Part shown: positions 37,830 to 47,199 of the stretch, in pieces
Layout of the letters: each line of letters begins with the position of its first letter
How positions within the stretch are numbered: the stretch's first letter is position 1
Source of the DNA: Candidatus Eisenbergiella merdigallinarum
Lineage (GTDB): Bacteria > Bacillota > Clostridia > Lachnospirales > Lachnospiraceae
Assembly (NCBI GenBank): GCA_019119355.1
Contig: DWXE01000006.1
Span: 100,260-164,259 of the forward strand
DNA length: 64,000 bases
Reading direction: 5' to 3'
Made by a program: the position numbers and the translations under genes
Notes under the pieces: generated by a model
Told to the model about the DNA's origin: nothing
Seen by the model: only the letters and a program-made list of their open reading frames with translations
Databases searched by the model: none

Positions 37830-39559
37830 AAGTCACCTACTAATTCCTTGAAATATGAGCATTCCTCGCGTCCTGGAATAGGAACTACAAGACCTCTGTC
37901 AAGCATTCTGTTTCCATTCTCGCACGCCGTTTCAGATATCATGCAGCACGAGTGGCAAGCGGCACCGTTTGAGTTTTTGCCGGCAGGCAAATTGCTCATA
38001 CATTCCGGGTCATTCGTACAAACAAGAGCTTCTTGGAAGGCGTCCCTCATGAGATTCGTCATCTGATCGATATTACCAAGTTCAACCAGACCGCCGAGTG
38101 AGCCTTCCTTATCGGAGCTTCCTGTGTATAAAAGAATGCCGGCCATTTTATCTCCAAAATAGATTCTTTCTCTAATAGCCGAAGAAGAATATCCCGATGA
38201 CATAGACATTTGCTTAATCATCAAGTGAGCGAATGTGTGCATCAGAACATAAACGGCATTTCTTACGACCGTAATCGTCCAGCCTTTTGACTCGCAGAAC
38301 TCTCTGTACGAGTCAGAATACTTTTCTGATAGGCCTTTCACCGTTGGAGAATTGAGCCACGCCGCAAGAGTATCTTTGTTAAACTCTATAAAGATGCCTT
38401 CTCCGTTTACTTCCGCCGCAGGTAGCCAGCGTTCCTGCTTACCCTTGCTTAATGCTACAACATTCGGCTGTTCATCTGCATCCGGATCGGGAGCGTCTAC
38501 TCTTGTGAATCCAAGAAGAACACGAACCTCTCTGAGTCTGGTCACTCGGATAATGCGGCTGAAATACTTCTGCAAGTACCCCGGCAGAGCATCCTCTTCA
38601 GCCTTGAAATGTTTCTTGTTTGATTCATATGCAGGGTCATTGTGGTGTGTGATGGCATTGTATTCCATCTGTTTGATTTCAGTGAACTCTTTGATATTGC
38701 TCATGCGCCGCTCAAGCGCATCATCAAACTCATCCCTCGAATAAGCAGAGAAATACATTTCATATATTTTGGTTATTCCATCATCTCCCATAAGCTGTTT
38801 TGCAAGCTCGATATCACGAAGATGCTCATCGATTAAGTTATACAGCGGATTGATCCACGGCGGAATAGAGATTGCACTCCGACTCACAGCGAAGTAAACA
38901 TTAGACGCACCACGCTGTGAAGGAATGATGGGTTTGTTGCACTTATGGTTTTTCACATTCGGTCTGAACGGATGATGGCCGGGGCAGGCAACGCCGTCAA
39001 AATTATCTCGCTGTGTTGCACCGCTCATGCTGCGTTTCGCACCGCAGGAGCATTCTACCCACATATCCGCAAGAGTGGAGGTATTGCCCGTTGAATACAT
39101 TTTTAAGGTACCGTTGCAATCGGACTCGCCTCTGTGTACCCACCACTTCCAAGGGAAGTCAGACAAATGACCGTCCTCGCAGATTGTGATGAAACGGGAT
39201 GGATAGGCAGGGCGATGGCACTCAGGGCAAGTGACACCATACTTGAGATACTTATCCAAGTCAAAATACTTTCTGGCATCAAACAGCTTTCCGCATTTTA
39301 AATTAGAGCATACGTGCCAGTATGGGAAGGTCACAACAGGAACATCACCCGAAAAACTTGTCCGCGGCATATAGAAGCAATCAACGCCCAAGTATGATGC
39401 AAGCCTGCCATCAATTATTTTTTGTCCCTTCTGTTTCCAGTAGGAGATGTCAAGAATCGTAACCGAGTCCTTTACCGCATCGACTACCGATCCGGGACCA
39501 AAGGTGGTTATGATTTGGTTTGGACGTAACTCTCCAAGTTTATTATTATCAAAAGCCAT
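37811..39559 (-). CDS. drmB: DrmB-like DUF1998 protein
   Basis: LGELRPNQIITTFGPGSVVD N-terminus, CSNLKCGKLF..CPECHR zinc motif, C-terminal CX..CCMISE. Confidence 0.88.
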   Translation of the reverse strand: MAFDNNKLGELRPNQIITTFGPGSVVDAVKDSVTILDISYWKQKGQKIIDGRLASYLGVDCFYMPRTSFSGDVPVVTFPYWHVCSNLKCGKLFDARKYFDLDKYLKYGVTCPECHRPAYPSRFITICEDGHLSDFPWKWWVHRGESDCNGTLKMYSTGNTSTLADMWVECSCGAKRSMSGATQRDNFDGVACPGHHPFRPNVKNHKCNKPIIPSQRGASNVYFAVSRSAISIPPWINPLYNLIDEHLRDIELAKQLMGDDGITKIYEMYFSAYSRDEFDDALERRMSNIKEFTEIKQMEYNAITHHNDPAYESNKKHFKAEEDALPGYLQKYFSRIIRVTRLREVRVLLGFTRVDAPDPDADEQPNVVALSKGKQERWLPAAEVNGEGIFIEFNKDTLAAWLNSPTVKGLSEKYSDSYREFCESKGWTITVVRNAVYVLMHTFAHLMIKQMSMSSGYSSSAIRERIYFGDKMAGILLYTGSSDKEGSLGGLVELGNIDQMTNLMRDAFQEALVCTNDPECMSNLPAGKNSNGAACHSCCMISETACENGNRMLDRGLVVPIPGREECSYFKELVGDLCQVEI

Positions 39560-39560
39560 G

Positions 39561-42500
39561 TCAATCCTCCGTGTAATAGAACATATTCGCAGAACTCTCG
39601 ACCTCACGCATGGAACGAAGTGTAGCTTTTTCGTTCTCATCGTGCGGCTGATCATACGGATTCATCAACCTGTTATAGCGTTCAGTTCCAACAACGTAAT
39701 ACCGCAGCGGTTTCGTCTGCGCTGCCTGAAGTTTCCACCAGTCAATGAAGCGGTCAATTTCTTCCTCCGCATCTGCTCGTGCTGACGGCTTGATGATATT
39801 AAGCCGGTCAATTATCAGCTTCTTTACAGAATCAAGCTGCTCCGTGGTTAGTGAGCCAATAGCCGCCGCATCCGGGTTATTTGCCATGTTCGGGAAGTTC
39901 AAGCGTATTGCTGATATTATCAGCGCGTGCATGACACGATCTCTTGCTCTGGCGGAGAACGGTGTTGCCGTTGTTCCTTCAACAAAACGATAAAGCTGCG
40001 AATGATAGCCTGTAAAATTCTCGTAGTGCGATAAGTCACGGGGACGGTACGCATTGTAGAGCGTAACTACAAGTCCTGGGAATGCACGACCGATACGGCT
40101 TGTTGCCTGGATATATTCCGAGTTCTGTTTCGGCTGACCTGTCACAACCATCAGTCCAAGACGGTCAACATCCATACCAACAGCAATCATATTTGTCGCG
40201 ATAGCCGTATCCAGACAGTCTTTTGAATCACAAGTCGTTTCAAGCTGATTCAGCTTTTCCGGAATCTTGTACGATGACATACGGGAAGTGATCTCCACGT
40301 TGTGGTTCAGATACCTCTGCTTGTCCAAGCCGTACTTATTCTTGATACGATATATTCTCTTTGGAATGTCATCTTGTAAAAGTCTGACCGCACCGCCGAG
40401 TTCTCGGATACTGTTGAAATAGCCAACAAGAGAATAGTACGGATCAATCACATCCTTATACTCATCTTGAAGGGAGTATGTATAAGCAGCCTGCAGGATA
40501 ATGGCGTAAACACGCAGCAAGGCGGTCTTAACAGACTGACCGGGTGCGCAGACGCCCACATATTTTCGGAACGGATCATCCTCTACGGAAATCTCTCTGA
40601 TGAAGAAACTATCTCCGATTTCAAATCCGTTCGGCGGGAACTGCGTTGTATTCTTTCTTGCGTAAAGGCATCTGGTCTGCGCCTCTGCATTCTTGATTGT
40701 GGCTGTTGAAACGACATACTTCGGCTTAATACCATCGTGGATACACATATCCTCGATAATCGTTTCATAGGCACCGTAAACCGTACCAAGCGGTCCCGTT
40801 ATAAGATGCAACTCGTCCTGAATAATCAATTCCGGCGGCAGGAACGGTCTAATATTGACGATCGTTGACGCAGGCAAAGAAGCCGTTTTATTGTGGCGGC
40901 CGTGTTCTGCTCCAATCGCAACATAACCGTCTCGGCTGCATTTTCTGTCCACTCTGCCAAAGAGCGCATTCGTATTCACATCCCAAGGCAGGCGCGCAAA
41001 TTTATCAACGGTCGACAGAATAATAGTTGGACACTTGGCGTATATCTCTTCATCGACAAGATAAACCGGAATCGGTATTCTGTCGTTTTTATATCTGTAA
41101 AACTGACAATCTCGATCAGAACAGAAAATCTCAATAGACTTCTTGTCGGTGTCAATGTTAAAGTTCTCTTCTTTGAGAGGCTTTCCGCAGAACGGGCAAG
41201 TTAGAAGCTGCTTATAGACATGGTTCCTTGCGCTTCTTGCAGCCTGTGGATTATCAGCCTTTTCAATAAACTCATCAAATTTGTTAGGCGTTACTCCGCC
41301 TCCTACCCAGAATCCAATGCTGATAGGCTCTTTGCCAAACTGTGGGTATGCCTGCCGCCTGATCATTTCGGCAGCAAGCACCATCTTGGTAATACGGTCT
41401 CTCTGCTGTGTGGTGAGCAAACGGAGGGTATATCGGAGCATAACGGTTACACCGCCATCTCGATTGTAATTCTCTCCATTAGACGCTCTGAGCCTTCTGT
41501 TGGCGATTACGAACGCCATAAGGCCAAGGTAGGCCTCTGTTTTACCGCCGCCTGTAGGAAAGTAAAGCAGGTCAACGACCTCACGGTCTTTATGTTTCGG
41601 ATCAACGATTCCGGCAAGATTCATCAGAATAAAGGCAATCTGGAACGGACGCCATCCGAAGTTATTATCAGGATTCTTCGGATTAATGAAATCCTGGAAA
41701 TTGCACTCTGTTCCTGTGCCGTGCTTCTTTGCGTAGCCCTTGATGCTGTTCTGCAAGAAGATTACACGGTTCATAAAGCAGAAAGCCTCGAATGAGATGT
41801 CATCATTTTCAATAATGCTGATACCCTCACGTATACGCTTCAGAGCATCCAGGCAGCGTTCAATGACCTTGTTGCCTATCTTGTCCTTAAAATCAGGATT
41901 GCTCATCCTTGCGTTTCCGAGAAGTGTAGAGTTGATCCACTTTTCATAGGATTCAGCCAGGGTATTAAGTTTACCGATGGTTTCTTCCTTTTTCGATTTT
42001 ACAGACATGGTAAATGTCGAGAAGAAGTATCGGTCAAATCCATCCAAAGCGGCGCTGACACCCGGAAATTCATATTCTGGTATAAACGCTGATTTCACAT
42101 ATGTTGTTCTGCCATCAACCGGGGTATCCCACACCGCTGCGCAGCCACGTCCGCGTCCCATGATCGGGCGCTGCTCAAAATAAAACTCATCGGAGGCAAG
42201 TATCTCTCTGCAAATATGTTCTGCAATAAACGAGGCAGAACCGTCCTCCGCATAAGCCTTGATTTCCACCTGGAACATAATGGCCTCTGCACTGTTGGCA
42301 GGATTCTTTCTCTTGTTAATAACATATGCCGTTACAAGAGAATATCCTCCCTTCAAAGGAATACGGGACACATGAACATGAACATTGGAGTCGCAGGTAA
42401 GCTGGTAATCCTTTGTTCGTGTAAAATCCTTAAACTGGACACGAACCGTTTCTTCCATAGGCTGGCGCGTATATATAGCACGGCTGTGTTCTTTTTCATC

Positions 42501-42884
42501 CTTACCGGTATATTTTTCAGAGGATTTTACATAGTCTCCCCATGTCACATCCAAGTTGATACTCTCTGTATCGCTTTGGATGTAGAAACTGATACCGATA
42601 GAGGACGGCAGCTGAAAATGTGTAGTAGATATAGGCTCATTGTCATCATCCTCGCCTGCCGTAAAATCCTCACCATCCTCAAATGCCATATCAGCATCAA
42701 CTTCCTGCTCTCCGGCGCCAGAGTAATCCTCGTCATCGCTCTGAATATCGAGCATACCCACGAGATAGGCATAGCGTGGATTCTCTTCAAGAACCTCTTC
42801 CTTTTCTCTGGGACCGATAAGGTCAGTTCTTATGGCATCAATGATTTTCTGCCTGACCTCCGAATACTTAAATCTGTCAGCCAT
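39561..42884 (-). CDS. drmA: DrmA-like helicase
   Basis: LLYFPTGGGKTEAYLGL, IIQDELHLITGPLG, TSRIGRAFPGLVVTLYN. Confidence 0.87.
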   Translation of the reverse strand: MADRFKYSEVRQKIIDAIRTDLIGPREKEEVLEENPRYAYLVGMLDIQSDDEDYSGAGEQEVDADMAFEDGEDFTAGEDDDNEPISTTHFQLPSSIGISFYIQSDTESINLDVTWGDYVKSSEKYTGKDEKEHSRAIYTRQPMEETVRVQFKDFTRTKDYQLTCDSNVHVHVSRIPLKGGYSLVTAYVINKRKNPANSAEAIMFQVEIKAYAEDGSASFIAEHICREILASDEFYFEQRPIMGRGRGCAAVWDTPVDGRTTYVKSAFIPEYEFPGVSAALDGFDRYFFSTFTMSVKSKKEETIGKLNTLAESYEKWINSTLLGNARMSNPDFKDKIGNKVIERCLDALKRIREGISIIENDDISFEAFCFMNRVIFLQNSIKGYAKKHGTGTECNFQDFINPKNPDNNFGWRPFQIAFILMNLAGIVDPKHKDREVVDLLYFPTGGGKTEAYLGLMAFVIANRRLRASNGENYNRDGGVTVMLRYTLRLLTTQQRDRITKMVLAAEMIRRQAYPQFGKEPISIGFWVGGGVTPNKFDEFIEKADNPQAARSARNHVYKQLLTCPFCGKPLKEENFNIDTDKKSIEIFCSDRDCQFYRYKNDRIPIPVYLVDEEIYAKCPTIILSTVDKFARLPWDVNTNALFGRVDRKCSRDGYVAIGAEHGRHNKTASLPASTIVNIRPFLPPELIIQDELHLITGPLGTVYGAYETIIEDMCIHDGIKPKYVVSTATIKNAEAQTRCLYARKNTTQFPPNGFEIGDSFFIREISVEDDPFRKYVGVCAPGQSVKTALLRVYAIILQAAYTYSLQDEYKDVIDPYYSLVGYFNSIRELGGAVRLLQDDIPKRIYRIKNKYGLDKQRYLNHNVEITSRMSSYKIPEKLNQLETTCDSKDCLDTAIATNMIAVGMDVDRLGLMVVTGQPKQNSEYIQATSRIGRAFPGLVVTLYNAYRPRDLSHYENFTGYHSQLYRFVEGTTATPFSARARDRVMHALIISAIRLNFPNMANNPDAAAIGSLTTEQLDSVKKLIIDRLNIIKPSARADAEEEIDRFIDWWKLQAAQTKPLRYYVVGTERYNRLMNPYDQPHDENEKATLRSMREVESSANMFYYTED

Positions 42885-45535
42885 TATGCCTCCTCCTTCA
42901 CGGCATGAGCCGTACCGAGTGTATATTTACAGGTATTGCCAAGATGAATGTTGTCATCTGAAATCAGCTTGTACTCCCAAGGCTTATGATCCGGGTCTGC
43001 CGTTGAAGCAAAGCGACACCACTTTATGCCTTCTCTTGCTTTCGATACGACCTCATCTGATGTCACTTCATTCAGAGCCTTAACCTCGACCATGAATTTT
43101 CCCGTAGTTGTTTCCACGAGGAAATCAGGATTATACTGCTGACCTGCTTTCCAGAACAAGCCAAGCTGATTAAGCGGCGGCTTGATCCAACGGATAACAT
43201 CCGGATCTTCCTCCAGAATAATGGAGAACAGACGCTCCGTGTCGCTGTCAAAAGCATTCGCCGGATAATATGACTTCTTGTAGCCTGTAAAGAGATACTT
43301 CTTGATATTGCTCTTGTCAGAGAACGGTTTATCATACTTAACCTTTCCGTCTTCTTTGACGTTCTTCACGAACTTACGGAACAGAATAAGGTCTTTCTGA
43401 ATGATGTGAACATCCTGCGTTTTTCTGTCCATATGCTCATAAATCTGCTTGCGGATATCGGCCACGATCAAAGAAGCATAGCGGCGAACGATTCTCCGTT
43501 TGTTTTCTTCATCCCCGGGTATCTGGCTTAAATACTGCTCAACCACGTCAATAACAAAATCCGCATCGTCATAAGACAACTCGCTGATGGAATCGAGGAG
43601 CATACAAGCAAGAGTGTTCATGGCGTCATTGACTTCAAGAATCTGCGCATCCACGACAGAAAGAAGCTGCTGATTGATAGCGTCAAAACGCTCAATCTTA
43701 GCCATAGCCACTTCAAAGTCAGCGATTGTGCGTTTCACCTCAAAGCGATTAAACTTCACCTCCGAAGTGGTCTGCACGAGGATTTTCGGGACAGAGATAG
43801 CCTTCGCCGAATACTCCGAGACCGCCTTTACAAACTCATCCTTGGTAAGGGGTTGTTTACCGGGTTTACCACTGGTCGCTGCCTGCGGTTGTTCCTGTGC
43901 AGGAGCCGTTGCCTCAGCAGAGTCGCCGGAAAGCATCTCAGGATGAAGGTCAAAGAGGGTCATCTGCCCAGGGTCTTCATTCTTATCCTTCTTCTGCGCA
44001 GCCATAAAGTTCTTCACATATTCCTGATAAATCTCAAGCTGCGTTTTCGGATTGCTGACTTCGGCAAAGGACTTCGCGCCGGTTGCAGTAATCGCAAAAT
44101 CCAGCAGAGAAAGCTGTCCATCGTCCACAGTAGCAGATACGCCTACGGACTCCGATGGTTCAACAGTTGTCTTATCAAGATCACGATAACGGAAAATATC
44201 ACTGCTCTTAATCTCGTCCACAAGTTCTCTGTAGTGATCATGGGCAACGATATCAAGAGAGTCCAAGTCTTCGTTGCCGGTTTGTTCTCCGAACGGAAGT
44301 CTTAAGCCACGACCAATAGTCTGCATAGCGAGGATATCGCTCTTTGCCGCATTGAGCGGGATAATCGTAAAGAGGTTATTGACATCCCAGCCTTCCTTCA
44401 GCTTATAAACATGCAAAACAATCTCGACCGGATTAGTGGCACTCTCTATAGAGAGCAAAAGACGGATGTTTTCTTCCGACTCCTCGCCGGTCTGCTTTGA
44501 ATGTATTTCGATAACCTTGCCCTTATACTTTCCGCCTTGGAAATCATCGCTGTCTATCAACGCACGGATTTTCTTGGCATGATCCGTATCTTTGCAGGCA
44601 ACAAGAACAATTGGTTTTACATAGTCAAGGTCGTTTTCGCTGCAATATTCACGCAGTACAGCCTTACGATGCTCATGAAGCGTAAGACCGTCTCGGATTT
44701 TCATTTCTTCAATATCGTCTTGGTTATAGCCCGCCATGTTAGAGCGTCCCATAACGACAGGAATCTTCAGATATCCCTCGACAGCGCCACGAGCCAGATC
44801 ATAAGCATAGATGACGTTCGATGTGGTCTTCGGCGTAGCGGTAAACTCAAGACCGAGAACCGGTTTAAGATAATTGATTGCCTTCATTGACGCCGGAGCA
44901 TAATAACGGTGCGCCTCATCCATGCAGATAACGAGATCGTCAAACTGTGCCAATACATCGGCAAAGGAAGCACCCAGCGTTTCCTTGAATTTATGGAAAT
45001 TGAACTGCGTGTCCGTCTTGCTGTTAAAGATTTTTCCAATGTTGAAAATGAAAAGCTGAATATCAGAAGTCTTTTCAACAATCAGAGTCATCTGATCATA
45101 CTTTATGGGATAGGTATCATAATTCTCACCATCGTAAACCTTCGGTCTACCCATTTCTGACTCAAGTCCTTTGAAAATATACTTCGGATGGTTTGGATTG
45201 GACTCCTTGCGCAGCTTTTCATAGATGGTGTTTCCGGGAGCAAGAATGAAAAAGTGCTTATAGCCCTTCGTTTTGTACAGATAATAGATGCTTGCTCCCA
45301 TCAGACGGGTCTTTCCGATACCCGTGGCCATAGCATAACAGAAGGACGGGAACTCAAACCCGGCTTTGACCTTGCGCTGCTTCTCGCAGTACTCCGATGC
45401 GGCTGCCTCAATAACATCCTTGCTGTCCTTCTTATAATCACAATGCGAACTGATGGCATCGAGGTAAGAGAGAGCCTCCTCCTGTGGAGTCCTTAGGCTC
45501 ATTGCGTATTTGATTCTGTTTACTATCTCTGACAT
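42884..45535 (-). CDS. Type III restriction Res-like DEAH helicase with C-terminal PD-(D/E)XK
   Basis: AMATGIGKTRLM, MDEAHRYYA, FTATPK, GRGLRLPFG; C-terminal YNPDFLVETTTGKFMVEVKA. Confidence 0.88.
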   Translation of the reverse strand: MSEIVNRIKYAMSLRTPQEEALSYLDAISSHCDYKKDSKDVIEAAASEYCEKQRKVKAGFEFPSFCYAMATGIGKTRLMGASIYYLYKTKGYKHFFILAPGNTIYEKLRKESNPNHPKYIFKGLESEMGRPKVYDGENYDTYPIKYDQMTLIVEKTSDIQLFIFNIGKIFNSKTDTQFNFHKFKETLGASFADVLAQFDDLVICMDEAHRYYAPASMKAINYLKPVLGLEFTATPKTTSNVIYAYDLARGAVEGYLKIPVVMGRSNMAGYNQDDIEEMKIRDGLTLHEHRKAVLREYCSENDLDYVKPIVLVACKDTDHAKKIRALIDSDDFQGGKYKGKVIEIHSKQTGEESEENIRLLLSIESATNPVEIVLHVYKLKEGWDVNNLFTIIPLNAAKSDILAMQTIGRGLRLPFGEQTGNEDLDSLDIVAHDHYRELVDEIKSSDIFRYRDLDKTTVEPSESVGVSATVDDGQLSLLDFAITATGAKSFAEVSNPKTQLEIYQEYVKNFMAAQKKDKNEDPGQMTLFDLHPEMLSGDSAEATAPAQEQPQAATSGKPGKQPLTKDEFVKAVSEYSAKAISVPKILVQTTSEVKFNRFEVKRTIADFEVAMAKIERFDAINQQLLSVVDAQILEVNDAMNTLACMLLDSISELSYDDADFVIDVVEQYLSQIPGDEENKRRIVRRYASLIVADIRKQIYEHMDRKTQDVHIIQKDLILFRKFVKNVKEDGKVKYDKPFSDKSNIKKYLFTGYKKSYYPANAFDSDTERLFSIILEEDPDVIRWIKPPLNQLGLFWKAGQQYNPDFLVETTTGKFMVEVKALNEVTSDEVVSKAREGIKWCRFASTADPDHKPWEYKLISDDNIHLGNTCKYTLGTAHAVKEEA

Positions 45536-47188
45536 TTACTGCACCTCGCTTTCAAAATCGCATTTTTCCAGAAGGTCTTTCGGAATCTTTTTGACCTCGA
45601 TGTTGTCGGGCAATACCATATCCGACTGAATCTTTGTCCCGTAGATCAGTAGCGACTGACCTTCGGCAAGACGCGCGGACAGCGATTTTATATATCCGGC
45701 GTTAATGAATTCCGTAGTAATGTGAATATAACGTTTCTCCGAAGAATGACCGTGGAACACATCCTGGGGCTTATAGCGGAATCCTTCAATCTTACAGATT
45801 GCCTCGCAGAGCATCTCGAAGGTGTAGGAAGGATTGATCTGATAAATCGGAAGCTTGTCATTCTTCACGAGAAGACTCGGTGCCAACTCATAGAAGTGGT
45901 ATCCGCCTCCACCTTGCCAGTTATACTGTTTTGTAACACCGTTGCTGTCCTTACCATCGATTACTCTATCTAAACGTTTTTTACACAAGCTGTAGCAATG
46001 ATCTCCCAACTCAATGCCTATGTATTTTCTGCTCATCTTGTGTGCAACAGCAGCCGTTGTTCCTGATCCAAGGAAACTATCTAAAACCAAATCACCTTCA
46101 TTTGTTGCCATCAGAAGGATTCTCTCTATTAGCTTTTCAGGCTTCTTCGATCTTGGAAAGGCTACACCGCCTTCGTTTCCCAAGTCCGCCTTCGGAATAT
46201 CATCATTTTTCCACACATTTGATAACTTCGTGGTCTTAACTACATCTCTCCCCTCAAGGAAAGCTGTATCTTTTAGCCAAGCACACAGCTCACCATTATG
46301 ATAAAAGAGTGTGGTTTCCTTTCCGCCGTTTCTACCTCTGCTTGGCGTATACTCAACTGAATAAAGACTATTCTTTTCCATCCTTGACATAAGTGAGTTT
46401 TGAAATTCGTTTTCTTGCTGAACCACGTATGTGCGATATATGGTATCGAAGAACTCGTAATATTGTGCCCGTATTTCACTTTCACGACTTTCAAATTGCT
46501 TCAATGAAATATCACCGATTACATAATCCGTATGTTTATAAATTCGCACTGGCAAACCGTTTGATGCTGATTCAAATTCTTCTACAAGTTCCTTAGTCCC
46601 CTCCGACTGGATATACTTTCTATAACGCTGCATTGTTTTCTTGGAGAGTTTTTCGGAGGCAAGAACCTCATTAAGTTCGAGAATATTCTTTTTATATACG
46701 AGGATTTTTTCTCCCGTATTGAAGATGGCTCCCCCTTGACCTAAACCTGTTACATTTGATTTTTCATATGTGATATCTGATACGAAATTACTTCTACCAA
46801 ATATCTCGTCACACATAACCTTCAAGTAATGCCCTTCAGTACTATCTATGCTAATCCATAATGTACCGTTTTCAGCAAGCAAAGAATGCAAAATCCTGAT
46901 TCTTTTATAAAGCATATTAAGCCAAATAGAATGCTCAAGGTCATCATCATAGTGTTCAAAAGCATTTCCGGTATTGTAAGGTGGATCGATGTAGATGCAC
47001 CTGATTTTCCCAGTATAATCTCTTTCCAAAGCTTTTAACGCCAGCAGATTATCCCCGTGGATAAGCATATTGTCACTTGAGGCATCGCCATACGATTTTT
47101 CCTTGTCTTCTATTAAAATTCGTGGCTCAAATCTATCTTCCTCATATTTTCCGACCCAAGTCAGTTCAAGTCTTCCTACTTTTTGCAT
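45536..47188 (-). CDS. Type III Mod-like site-specific N6-adenine DNA methyltransferase
   Basis: LTWVGKYEE..PRILIEDKEKSYGD, DPPYNTGNAFEHYDD, LDSFLGSGTTAAVA. Confidence 0.92.
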   Translation of the reverse strand: MQKVGRLELTWVGKYEEDRFEPRILIEDKEKSYGDASSDNMLIHGDNLLALKALERDYTGKIRCIYIDPPYNTGNAFEHYDDDLEHSIWLNMLYKRIRILHSLLAENGTLWISIDSTEGHYLKVMCDEIFGRSNFVSDITYEKSNVTGLGQGGAIFNTGEKILVYKKNILELNEVLASEKLSKKTMQRYRKYIQSEGTKELVEEFESASNGLPVRIYKHTDYVIGDISLKQFESRESEIRAQYYEFFDTIYRTYVVQQENEFQNSLMSRMEKNSLYSVEYTPSRGRNGGKETTLFYHNGELCAWLKDTAFLEGRDVVKTTKLSNVWKNDDIPKADLGNEGGVAFPRSKKPEKLIERILLMATNEGDLVLDSFLGSGTTAAVAHKMSRKYIGIELGDHCYSLCKKRLDRVIDGKDSNGVTKQYNWQGGGGYHFYELAPSLLVKNDKLPIYQINPSYTFEMLCEAICKIEGFRYKPQDVFHGHSSEKRYIHITTEFINAGYIKSLSARLAEGQSLLIYGTKIQSDMVLPDNIEVKKIPKDLLEKCDFESEVQ

Positions 47189-47199
47189 AATGTTCTCTC

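Noticed and set aside
37811-39655. N-terminal extension of DrmB to 39655
   Set aside because: Family N-terminus is MAFDNNKLGELRPNQ at 39559, immediately after the drmA stop; the extension overlaps drmA.
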